From JAVVUQ01 sp036653075 (GTDB taxonomy: Bacteria; Bacillota; Clostridia; Christensenellales; CAG-314), in assembly GCA_036653075.1 (NCBI GenBank), contig JAVVUQ010000044.1, positions 1 through 12,505 on the forward strand: a stretch of DNA of 12,505 nt. Direction: 5' to 3'. Of this stretch, positions 1-7,389 are shown in pieces; position 1 is the stretch's first letter; each line of letters starts with the position of its first letter. The notes under the pieces are model-generated. The model made no database searches, was not told where the DNA came from, and saw only the letters and a program-made list of their open reading frames with translations. A program made the translations under genes and the position numbers.

Positions 1-8
1 TAAAATAT

Positions 9-170
9 CTTATTTGCAACATTTTATAAAACATTAATTGTTATTTGCAACCTATTAAAATATATTATTGTAGCATTATAAAACGTTAATTCTTATTTGT
101 CGCATTATAGAACGTCTTATTTGTAGGTATTATAGACAATAATACTTATTTGTAGCTTTCGTAGAAAGGA
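9..170. repeat. Degenerate AT-rich short repeat cluster
   Basis: The word TTATTTG(C/T) recurs at 10, 41, 93, 117 and 146, with a weaker copy near 64-70. It is usually followed by a variant of GCATTATAAAACGTTAATT. Spacing is irregular, about 24 to 31 bp, so this is a diverged tandem array rather than a clean one. I see no open reading frame or RNA gene between 1 and 248. It lies downstream of the terminator of the minus-strand transporter gene. Confidence 0.55.
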
Positions 171-248
171 TATTATTTATAAAATTATTAATTGGGAAAT
201 AATAAAATTTTAAATTTATTTTGTGTATTATATTTATTTAATATAATT

Positions 249-289
249 ACTATGTTTTAAGGGGTTAAATTAACCCCTTAAAGCATAGT
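249..289. terminator. Long palindromic terminator after the MFS gene
   Basis: A near-perfect inverted repeat is centred on base 269. Its arms include CTATG/CATAG, TTAAGGGG/CCCCTTAA and an inner GTTAA/TTAAC, with one T.G wobble at 255/283. It starts 10 bp past the stop codon of the minus-strand transporter, so it most likely ends that transcript. The flanks are A/T-rich on both sides (TTTATAATTTTT on the + side), so bidirectional action is possible. The U-run on the minus side is poor. Confidence 0.6.
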
Positions 290-298
290 TTATAATTT

Positions 299-2179
299 TT
301 ATTTAGTTGTAACTTCTTTTTTAGTTGATTTCGAGTCGCCGTGGCGTACAAAAATCATTGTAATAAAAGCTAAAGCTACAAAAATAGCGCCATATGGGAA
401 TAGAATACGCATTCCAAGTTTATCCATTAACATTCCGCTAAATATTGGAGTGGCAATTTGCGCCGCCATACTTGCTGTATAATAATAGCCTGTATATTTG
501 CCAACGTTATTGCCTTTAGCGAGTTCGACGACCATTGGAAAGCTATTAACATTTATTGTAGCCCAAGCAATTCCTGCCAACATAAATAGAGCGTACATAA
601 GCAATGACGGAGATTCTGGCGTAATGAACGCGCCTCCGCCAAATGCGACGGTAAGCATAACAATTCCTACAAGAATAGTACGTTTTCTACCAAATTTTGT
701 AGCGATAAATCCAACTGGAATGTACGCTATAATAGCCGCAGCTTGCGCAAGTAATAATGTTAAATTATAATCCTTATCTAAAATATTAGTAGCGTAGAGC
801 GAATATTTGCTTGTAATTGCGTTGTAACCTATAAACCATAACGCCACAGATGCAAGGATAAGTCCAAGTGAAGCTCGTTGCGCTTTTGTAAGTTTTGCCG
901 AATTGTTACCATTTTGCGGCAATCTTTCTTCAATGCCATAGAGTGTAGCTTCAGCCTGCATTTGAGCGACAAGTTTATTTTCTTTAACACGCCATAAAAA
1001 TAATGCAAGCGCTACAATCATAACAGCGCAAGTAGCAAGCACAAATCCAATGTAACTCATTAAAGCATTTTTTGCGTCTGTTGTTTTAAACACCATTCCC
1101 AACCCTAATATAAGCATACCTCCTGCCGTACCCATCAAATTGATGATTGCGTTAGCTTTCGAACGTAATGGTTTAAGCGTAACATCGGGCATTAAAGCAA
1201 CTGCTGGCGAACGGAAAATTGACATACTTATTAATGTTGCAAGCAATAATACTATAAAAAATATTAAACAAACAGGATTTTTAAATGTCATATCTAAAGC
1301 GTAAGCGGAACGCGCTATCGCAACATAATCAGTATAAAATGGATTTAAAGCAAGTTTTGATGCTATTAAATCCTTCTCCGTTCCCTTTAAAGCATCTAAC
1401 TGTTCGCTTGGCATATCTATATAATCTTTAGATAACAACACTGACGCTTTAGGAATTTTAAAAGATATATTTTTAAATTCTTCTCCTGAATTTATTTCGA
1501 TAAATCCATATTCTTGTGTAAGCAACGATTTATCTTTAGTTTTAGCAAACTGCTGCATAACGGCGAAATATTCACGCCACTGCGAATAAGAACGCTCTTG
1601 TACATATCCTATATACTTAACAGGATTAACTTTAGTTTCACCATTAATAAAAGCTTTCAACGCTTTGTCATAATCTGCTTTATTCTCAGCGATACGATTT
1701 TCATCTAAAATCCAATTATGTAATTTTTCCGTTTGATTTTTGGCAAATAATTGTTTAAAAATATCATCATCGTTATCAGCGGAAGAAATAGTAATATCGG
1801 GATTAGCATTCCATAACATAACAGATTCATTTTTAGTCCCAATTTTAATATCACCATAATTAAGATTGTTTTTAAGTTGAGCATAATCAACAAACGTCAA
1901 AGCAGTAAAACAAAGTATAGCGCATACCGTACCAATTAATATGTATGGCGTACGCTTACCATACTTTGTATGCTTTTTATCCGATAACGCTCCAAAAAGC
2001 GGCAACATAAACAATGCTAATATATTATCAAGCGCCATAACTATTCCCGACCAAGTTTGATTTAAACCAAACTTGTTTACTAACATAATAGGCACAATTG
2101 CATCATATGCTTGCCAAAATGCGCAAATAATGAAAAATGCAAATCCTACAAATATAGTCTTCTTGTAATCTAATTTCAT
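299..2179 (-). CDS. SLC45/GPH-like MFS transporter with large loop insert
   Basis: A 626-residue polytopic membrane protein of the major facilitator superfamily, probably a sugar or glycoside:cation symporter. The SDKKHTKYGKRTPYI stretch at residues 66-80 is the MFS motif A between TM2 and TM3 in the form seen in GPH/SLC45-type carriers. FRSPAVALMPDVTLKPLRSKAN (322-343) and the VGKYTGYYYTASMAAQ region (559-574) are also typical of SLC45-like proteins. About 12 hydrophobic segments flank an unusually long hydrophilic stretch at about 98-302, which topology places outside the membrane between TM3 and TM4. It makes the protein well above the usual 400-500 residues. The start is supported by GGAGG four bases upstream. 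A consensus promoter precedes it and a long terminator hairpin follows. The substrate cannot be read from sequence, and no sugar-processing gene lies next to it. Confidence 0.85.
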   Translation of the reverse strand: MKLDYKKTIFVGFAFFIICAFWQAYDAIVPIMLVNKFGLNQTWSGIVMALDNILALFMLPLFGALSDKKHTKYGKRTPYILIGTVCAILCFTALTFVDYAQLKNNLNYGDIKIGTKNESVMLWNANPDITISSADNDDDIFKQLFAKNQTEKLHNWILDENRIAENKADYDKALKAFINGETKVNPVKYIGYVQERSYSQWREYFAVMQQFAKTKDKSLLTQEYGFIEINSGEEFKNISFKIPKASVLLSKDYIDMPSEQLDALKGTEKDLIASKLALNPFYTDYVAIARSAYALDMTFKNPVCLIFFIVLLLATLISMSIFRSPAVALMPDVTLKPLRSKANAIINLMGTAGGMLILGLGMVFKTTDAKNALMSYIGFVLATCAVMIVALALFLWRVKENKLVAQMQAEATLYGIEERLPQNGNNSAKLTKAQRASLGLILASVALWFIGYNAITSKYSLYATNILDKDYNLTLLLAQAAAIIAYIPVGFIATKFGRKRTILVGIVMLTVAFGGGAFITPESPSLLMYALFMLAGIAWATINVNSFPMVVELAKGNNVGKYTGYYYTASMAAQIATPIFSGMLMDKLGMRILFPYGAIFVALAFITMIFVRHGDSKSTKKEVTTK

Positions 2180-2205
2180 AATTCCTCCATTAATTTGTGA
2201 AATTT

Positions 2206-2229
2206 CTTAGTAAAATCCCTTAGTAAAAT
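2206..2229. repeat. Direct repeat CTTAGTAAAAT, two copies
   Basis: CTTAGTAAAAT occurs at 2206-2216 and 2219-2229, a 13-bp period. It lies in the predicted 5' untranslated region of the transporter gene, between its -10 box and ribosome site. It could be a binding site or simple slippage. Confidence 0.5.
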
Positions 2230-2263
2230 TCATTCTCATTTAATATTTATGTTTATTTAATAA

Positions 2264-2292
2264 AGTATATAGTTTTTTATTTACTTTGTCAA
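2264..2292 (-). promoter_or_regulatory. Consensus sigma-A-type promoter of the MFS gene
   Basis: Read on the minus strand, TTGACA (2292-2287), a 17-base spacer, and TATACT (2269-2264). The -35 is a perfect consensus and the -10 matches five of six. The expected start near 2257 gives a leader of about 78 bases before the ATG at 2179. Confidence 0.75.
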
Positions 2293-2302
2293 TAACTCCT
2301 AC

Positions 2303-2331
2303 TTGCTTTTTTTAAATGTTTGTGGTAAAAT
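2303..2331 (+). promoter_or_regulatory. Divergent promoter for the DUF695/RraB-like gene
   Basis: TTGCTT (2303-2308), a 17-base spacer, and TAAAAT (2326-2331), with TG one base upstream of the -10 (extended -10). The -35 boxes of this and the minus-strand promoter are 10 bp apart, so the two polymerases would bind back to back. The predicted leader is about 230 bases and contains the 25-bp repeat. Confidence 0.5.
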
Positions 2332-2380
2332 ATATGATTATAGGAATATTAAACAAAATACTAAAAATACTAATAAAAAA

Positions 2381-2455
2381 CAAACTCTGATTCATAAATA
2401 AAAAACAAACTCTGATTCATAAATTAAAAATAAGCTTGAATTCATAAATATAAAA
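2381..2455. repeat. 25-bp tandem repeat, three copies
   Basis: Copies are at 2381-2405, 2406-2430 and 2431-2455. The first two are nearly identical (core CAAACTCTGATTCATAAAT). The third has the diverged core TAAGCTTGAATTCATAAAT. A weak remnant continues past 2456. It lies in the predicted leader of the downstream + strand gene, and no short ORF or hairpin explains it. Confidence 0.8.
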
Positions 2456-2568
2456 CAAAAATAAATGAAAGTAGCAAGAATGAATTAATATACATAAACA
2501 CAAATAACCAAAAATAAATATTATAACAAATATAAACGCAAATTTATTTGATTGAGATAGGGAAGAAA

Positions 2569-3549
2569 ATGGAATATAATAAAACAGATTTTAAAGATTT
2601 AATTGAGGCGCGTAGAGTTCGCCGAAAATACACCTTAAACATAAAAGCATTAATAATCGAAACATTGATTGTACTATTAGTTGTTTTTGCTTTAGCCGCT
2701 TTAGGGTATTGGTCATTTACCTTATATGCAACTTCGCCTATAATATCAATTGCTATAGGCGCAGTAGTTTTCTTTTTATTTATAATTATGGTATTGTATC
2801 TACATTATCAAGGTACAATAAGGGCGCAAGATTCGTTGCTTGTGTATGAAAGAGAAACATTGCTTAGGGGCGTAGATTATATGTTTTGCGCTGATGAAAA
2901 ACAACGAATTATGCTTGACGGGTATAATCATTATTATGAATGTAAAATAGATTTGCCAAGTCAATTATCCAAAGAGGATATCTCTAATGCGCGGCATACT
3001 TATTGCGGATTAGTATATTGGACGTATGTTAAAAAGTCTGTATTGGCTGGGTTTGATTTAGACATTGAAAATAAGGTCTATACCTTAGGAGTTTACACTC
3101 CTGATAATAACGCTGATAAATGGATTGAACCATTTTTAAAAAATAACGGATATAAACAATTTAAGCTATCTCACAATATCGACGAACAATGGAATTCTTT
3201 TCAAAAATTTATACCTACACAAGAAGAATTTGATAATATTGCCGATACTATTTTTGTGGAAGAATTAGAAAACGCTCATTTTGATTTTACCAAAGAAGCC
3301 ATTCAAATATGCTCATTTACCTTTTTAAATAGCGATAATGCTAAAGCTTTTATGGACGAGGCAAAAAAGCGTGGTTATATAAATGTTACAATTGAAACAA
3401 TTGTAGAAACCGACATTGAAAAGCAATTAGTAAAATATGAAATGTCGGGATATTTAGGTATAAATCGAGTCCATTTATATACAAAAGAGGCAAAAGAATT
3501 TGCTGGCGAATATAACGGCGAATATATTTCTCGTGAAATTAAACCTTAA
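2569..3549 (+). CDS. Membrane-anchored DUF695/RraB-like protein
   Basis: A 326-residue protein from the ATG at 2569. An in-frame TTG at 2548 would add seven residues, but AGGGAAG just before the ATG favours the later start. Two membrane helices (about 27-50 and 57-79) follow a basic N terminus (RRVRRK), leaving a large soluble part in the cytoplasm. By eye, residues about 145-235 resemble DUF695: a wiEPFLKNNGY strand-helix, then DEQWNSFQKFIPT, then an acidic helix. Residues about 240-322 resemble the RraB fold: strand, helix with AFMDEAKKRGY, strands, then KEFAGEYNGEY. In Gammaproteobacteria RraB binds and inhibits RNase E. DUF695 and RraB are known to occur together in one protein, but the TM anchor is notable. 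The function here is unproven. It is separately promoted and divergent from the transporter. Confidence 0.5.
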   Translation: MEYNKTDFKDLIEARRVRRKYTLNIKALIIETLIVLLVVFALAALGYWSFTLYATSPIISIAIGAVVFFLFIIMVLYLHYQGTIRAQDSLLVYERETLLRGVDYMFCADEKQRIMLDGYNHYYECKIDLPSQLSKEDISNARHTYCGLVYWTYVKKSVLAGFDLDIENKVYTLGVYTPDNNADKWIEPFLKNNGYKQFKLSHNIDEQWNSFQKFIPTQEEFDNIADTIFVEELENAHFDFTKEAIQICSFTFLNSDNAKAFMDEAKKRGYINVTIETIVETDIEKQLVKYEMSGYLGINRVHLYTKEAKEFAGEYNGEYISREIKP

Positions 3550-3552
3550 ACG

Positions 3553-3581
3553 TTTTTATAAATATTTTGCTTGTATATAAT
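3553..3581 (+). promoter_or_regulatory. Possible promoter for the CYTH-HAD gene
   Basis: A perfect TATAAT (3576-3581) sits 17 bases after a weak -35, TTTTTA (3553-3558), in the 86-bp gap between genes. The AT-richness makes chance matches likely. Read-through from the upstream gene is equally possible, since no terminator is visible. Confidence 0.35.
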
Positions 3582-3635
3582 AATTTATAATTAAAACATA
3601 CACTAAACATCAAACTATTCTTATTGGCGGTAAAA

Positions 3636-4829
3636 ATGAAATCTGAAATAGAAAGTGAAATAAAATTTAAATTAAATGAAACTCAATATGACTATTTAAC
3701 AAAATTTACAATAGAAGTAGTTAAATTAAATAATTACTATTTTGCATTTGATAAGCAAAAGAATTGTTCTTTGCGAATACGATCTCAAGGCGATATTAAT
3801 TTCTGTTTAACTTTAAAAAAACAGAATTTAATTATAGGCGCAAAGACTGAAAGCACAGAATTGTCCTATGAAATAACCAAAGCTAAAGCAGCCGAGTATA
3901 TTCAATATGGAATAAACCAAAAAGATATGCAATTTTATTTTGGAATAGCTAAACCTGCTATTTATGAAGGGATATTATCAACATTACGTTCAACAATAAA
4001 ATATGATAATATTTTAGCAGATTTAGATAAATGTAAATACTTAGGCGTTGAAGATTATGAAATTGAATGCGAGCAAATCGAAAATCATGAAAGTTTATCT
4101 AATATTTTAAAAAAATTAAATATTACAGAATACTCAATTGGTAAAGCGGCAAGATTTTTCGCTGCAAAAAAAGATTTTTCACATCATTATGATACGGTTT
4201 TATTCGACTTAGACGGTACTTTACTTCAAACGGATATGGCGATAATTCCTTGCTTAAAAGAAGTTTTAGAAATAATGAAAATCGACTATTCTAATATAGA
4301 TTTATATTCTTTCATTGGCCCACCATTAACGGAATCATTTACTAAATTAGCTTTAAATGCTTCCGATGTAAACGAATGTACAACGTTGTATCGTTCAATA
4401 TACGAGTCTAATGACGCTGATAAATATATCGTTTCATATTCTGGAATTGTTCAATTGATTTCCGCTTTGAAATCAAAAGGACTTAAAGTAGGCGTTACTA
4501 CGTCAAAACCGACAGATAAGGCTGTTAGATGCCTTTCCTTAACTGGCATCTACCCATTTTTTGATTTTATCGCAGGCGCTGATATTGAAAAAGGTATTTC
4601 TACAAAATTAGACGTACTTGAATTCGCAGAAAAAAAATATAATTTAAATAAACAAAACACTATTTTAATCGGCGATACAAAATATGATTTGGAAGGCGCT
4701 GCCGCTTTTGGAATAGATTGTATTGGCGTTTTATATGGTTATGGAAAATTTGAGGATATGTTTACTTTTCCACATATCGCATTTGCCGATACGCCCCTTG
4801 AAGTTGGACTATTACTAAAAGTTAAATAA
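3636..4829 (+). CDS. CYTH-domain / HAD phosphatase fusion
   Basis: A 397-residue cytoplasmic two-domain protein from the ATG at 3636; a TTG at 3624 is in frame but unlikely. Residues about 1-175 are a CYTH (triphosphate tunnel) domain, with the ExExK signature at 6-10 (ESEIK), LRIR at 46-49, LTLK at 58-61, and YEIECE at 141-146. CYTH proteins bind or hydrolyse triphosphates with metal ions (thiamine triphosphate, tripolyphosphate, or adenylate cyclase activity). Residues about 185-397 are a HAD phosphatase of the phosphoglycolate phosphatase/PpaX/5'-nucleotidase type: FDLDGT (190-195) with nucleophile D191 and acid D193, a cap beginning FIGPPLTESF, the TTS motif at 288-290, K324, and IGDTKYD (345-351). 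All catalytic residues of both halves appear intact. The substrate is unknown; a triphosphate handled in two steps is inference. The small ORF 45 bp downstream may be co-transcribed. Confidence 0.85.
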   Translation: MKSEIESEIKFKLNETQYDYLTKFTIEVVKLNNYYFAFDKQKNCSLRIRSQGDINFCLTLKKQNLIIGAKTESTELSYEITKAKAAEYIQYGINQKDMQFYFGIAKPAIYEGILSTLRSTIKYDNILADLDKCKYLGVEDYEIECEQIENHESLSNILKKLNITEYSIGKAARFFAAKKDFSHHYDTVLFDLDGTLLQTDMAIIPCLKEVLEIMKIDYSNIDLYSFIGPPLTESFTKLALNASDVNECTTLYRSIYESNDADKYIVSYSGIVQLISALKSKGLKVGVTTSKPTDKAVRCLSLTGIYPFFDFIAGADIEKGISTKLDVLEFAEKKYNLNKQNTILIGDTKYDLEGAAAFGIDCIGVLYGYGKFEDMFTFPHIAFADTPLEVGLLLKVK

Positions 4830-4874
4830 TATAATGTATAAATTTAAACCCCCTAAACCTATTAAGGAGATGCT

Positions 4875-5045
4875 ATGACTGACACTAATTATAGATTAAT
4901 GCGTGAATCAGAAATGTGCGACGACGATGGAATGGATTATGATGACGCTTATGATGAAATAAATAAATTAAACGCAGAAAAATTTAAAGAAAAGTATAAA
5001 GAGTTTTATTCCGATATAAAGATATCTATCAAAGAAGATTGGTAA
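4875..5045 (+). CDS. Small acidic protein of unknown function (56 aa)
   Basis: The ATG is preceded by AAGGAGA at 4864-4870, one of the best ribosome sites in the window. The frame runs 56 codons to TAA at 5043-5045. The protein starts MTDTNYRLMRESEM. Its middle is very acidic (CDDDGMDYDDAYDE, 15-28), and its C-terminal half is lysine- and glutamate-rich and probably helical (NAEKFKEKYKEFY). It has no membrane segment and only one cysteine, and I do not recognise a family. It lies 45 bp after the CYTH-HAD gene with no terminator between, so co-transcription is likely. The ribosome site and codon pattern argue that it is a real gene. The function is unknown. Confidence 0.65.
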   Translation: MTDTNYRLMRESEMCDDDGMDYDDAYDEINKLNAEKFKEKYKEFYSDIKISIKEDW

Positions 5046-5164
5046 AATTTTATAATAATTCCATTGTTTTTTGGCGTTATAATTAAGTTTTATTTAACTA
5101 TTATATATACTATCTTTATGAATATAATACACAATTTTCATTTACTTTTTAAATTAAATATTAA

Positions 5165-5275
5165 TAAACTGTATGTAAACGCTAACAAATTGTATATCAA
5201 GCATTTTTAAACTGTATATAAACGCTAACAAATTGTATATCAAGCATTTTTAAACTGTATATCAAGCATATTTAA
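5165..5275. repeat. 43-bp tandem repeat with internal half-units
   Basis: Copies are at 5165-5207 and 5208-5250, differing at about one base. A third, internally deleted copy is at 5251-5275 (TAAACTGTATAT joined directly to CAAGCAT). Each copy itself holds two related half-units of about 21 bp, AAACTGTATATAAACGC and AAATTGTATATCAAGC. It occupies the 309-bp gap (5046-5354) before the ATPase gene. The rest of that gap is plain AT-rich DNA with no confident promoter or terminator. Confidence 0.85.
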
Positions 5276-5354
5276 GATTATATATTTAGTTAATTATGAA
5301 ATAATATTATAGAATCACTAATTTAAATATTGAAGCAACGCTTGGGAGGTAGTT

Positions 5355-7328
5355 ATGCAAAAAAAAGTAAACAAAACACGTAATAGGCGAATATTAATTG
5401 CTTCTACGCTAATAGTGTCCCTGTTGGCTTTATGCGCCTCAGAGTTTTTGTGGAATTATAATTTAAATATTTTATCTAAATCATTATGGATAAAAATTTT
5501 AAATCCCGCTTGGATAGTAGTTATTGTATGTTTAGTTTGGCTGATACAGCGAGCGTATTATAGAAAAAATTACATAATCAATATGATACCGCTATTTATA
5601 TTTACTGTTGCTTTCATTGGTTTTGAGATTGCCACTTGGTTTATTGAAGGAATTAAAATATACCATTCAGGATATTTAACTATACTTAGTGAAGCATTAT
5701 TTTTGATATGGATTAGCGATACTTTTATTAACGCTACTATTAAAAATAATATAGACAAGCTAAGCGTTTATTGTGGAATTTTACAAAAAAAAATTAATGT
5801 TAAAATTAAAAATCATTATGTCGAAGCCCCTATTGATTCTATTAAAGTTGGCGATATTATCTTTGTACAAAATAATTGCGTGATAGCGGCTGACGGAGTT
5901 TTACTTGGCGACGCCACAGTAGATGAAAGCATTATATTTGGTCAAGGGTGTGTTAATTCAAAAAAATGTGGCGATTTGGTTTTCGGCGGTAGCATTGTTA
6001 AAAATGACGTGGAAATCAGAATTGAAAAAATTAAAAATACAGCGTTACAACAAATTGCGTTTGAAATGAATAACGCTTCTAAAAAAGAAACGAATATTAG
6101 TGTAAAAGTTAATAAGTTTATTAATTTTTCGCCTATTACAATTTCTATACTTATTGCAATAGTTGTCGCAATTTGCTTAATATTAACCTTTTATTTTAAA
6201 AAGTTGCTTGTTGCAAAGGATATAATAAAGGCAATTTTAACAGGATTATCCATAATTATCGTAGTTTCTCCAATTGCATTGTCACAAAGTATTCCTTCAA
6301 CATTTAAGCGGGCAAGAATGGCTGTTTATAAAAAAGGTATCATTATTCGCAACGAAAACGGTTTTGAAACTTTATCTAACGCCAATTACATTTGTTTTGA
6401 TAAAACTGGAATAATTACAGATGCAAATCAGTACGTAGACAGCTTTTATACAGAAATCGATGAAACAGAATTTTGGCAATACATCGCCGCTTCAGAACGT
6501 GGCTGGAACAATAGAATAGCAAAATTATTATGCGAATATAAACCAAATATAAATAATAAAACAGCTAAATCACAAGTATTTATTGATGGTTTAGGCGTAG
6601 AAGCGATTTTTTCTGAACTTAAAGATGGTGTTTTGACGACTTCAGCGGTTAAAGTAGCGAAATGGTCCGCATTCATATCGTCATTTGCAAAAAAAGATTG
6701 CGAGGCTACTGGCGCTATGCACGTTGAAGCGACAAAGCGTCTTAAAGAAGGAAATACAGTCATTGGAATGGAGTTAAATGGTAAATTGATAGGCGTTATT
6801 TCCATAAAAGATACCCTTAGAAGCAGCGCCGCATCTGCGGTAACACAGTTGAAATCTCTTAGAGTACATACTCTAATGCTTAGCGGAGATAATGCGCATA
6901 CCATTACAGCGGCAGCATTAGCAACTGGCATAGAAGAATATAGAAGCGGATTAAATTCTAAAAACAAAGCAGAAGTTATTAAAAGTTATAAAAAAGATGG
7001 AAAAACAATAATAATGGTTAGCGACGGCATAGACAACGACGAATGTAAAAACATTGCTGATTGTTACGTATTAATGAACGGTATTCAAGGCAACAAAAAC
7101 TTTGATAACGCCGACATTATTGTCGCAAACGATGATTTTTCAAAGATTCCTCAAGCTATAACGATAGGCAGAAAAGCTATTAGTAGAATAAAAAATAATT
7201 TAATAGCAGCTATCATTGCCATAATTGTCGCTATCGCTATTGGTATATTTGGTTATATGTCACCAATCATTGCAGCATTTATCAATATTTTGTTTTGCTG
7301 GATTCTATCTATAAATCGACCACTTTAA
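5355..7328 (+). CDS. Divergent P1B-like P-type ATPase, motif-degenerate
   Basis: A 657-residue membrane protein with heavy-metal (P1B) ATPase topology. It has four N-terminal helices (about 13-33, 51-66, 73-96, 106-126), an actuator domain (about 145-240), two helices (259-282, 289-310), phosphorylation and nucleotide domains, and two C-terminal helices (612-634, 635-652). There is no N-terminal HMA domain. Kept: DKTG with acceptor D349, GDN (511-513), DTLR, the P-domain lysine in SKNKAEVI, and D557. Altered: TGES reads FGQG (195-198, catalytic Glu to Gln197); the TM6 metal motif CPC reads S305-P306-I307; SEHP reads SERG (380-383); GDGxND reads SDGIDND. It may be a pseudo-ATPase, a regulatory relative or a transporter of unusual specificity. 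GGGAGG five bases upstream fixes the start. The frame is open throughout and codon use matches the neighbours. The rubrerythrin gene follows 61 bp on. Confidence 0.85.
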   Translation: MQKKVNKTRNRRILIASTLIVSLLALCASEFLWNYNLNILSKSLWIKILNPAWIVVIVCLVWLIQRAYYRKNYIINMIPLFIFTVAFIGFEIATWFIEGIKIYHSGYLTILSEALFLIWISDTFINATIKNNIDKLSVYCGILQKKINVKIKNHYVEAPIDSIKVGDIIFVQNNCVIAADGVLLGDATVDESIIFGQGCVNSKKCGDLVFGGSIVKNDVEIRIEKIKNTALQQIAFEMNNASKKETNISVKVNKFINFSPITISILIAIVVAICLILTFYFKKLLVAKDIIKAILTGLSIIIVVSPIALSQSIPSTFKRARMAVYKKGIIIRNENGFETLSNANYICFDKTGIITDANQYVDSFYTEIDETEFWQYIAASERGWNNRIAKLLCEYKPNINNKTAKSQVFIDGLGVEAIFSELKDGVLTTSAVKVAKWSAFISSFAKKDCEATGAMHVEATKRLKEGNTVIGMELNGKLIGVISIKDTLRSSAASAVTQLKSLRVHTLMLSGDNAHTITAAALATGIEEYRSGLNSKNKAEVIKSYKKDGKTIIMVSDGIDNDECKNIADCYVLMNGIQGNKNFDNADIIVANDDFSKIPQAITIGRKAISRIKNNLIAAIIAIIVAIAIGIFGYMSPIIAAFINILFCWILSINRPL

Positions 7329-7349
7329 AAGCGTACTTATTACGTTTTT
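7327..7349 (+). terminator. Weak hairpin between ATPase and rubrerythrin
   Basis: AAAAGCGTA (7327-7335) pairs with TACGTTTTT (7341-7349) around the loop CTTAT, with one G.U pair. It overlaps the ATPase stop codon and its 3' arm ends in five Ts. The stem has few G-C pairs, so it would at most end part of the transcripts. It could set different levels of the two products. Confidence 0.35.
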
Positions 7350-7389
7350 ATAAAGATAAAGATAAAAATATATTATGGAGGAAAAAATT

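Noticed and set aside
498..770. + strand open frame opposite the MFS transporter
   Set aside because: Antisense to conserved C-terminal transporter helices, with no ribosome site and a biased composition.
6446..6967. 173-codon minus-strand open frame inside the ATPase gene
   Set aside because: It lies opposite the P and N domains of a recognisable ATPase, and lacks a ribosome site and any recognisable motif.
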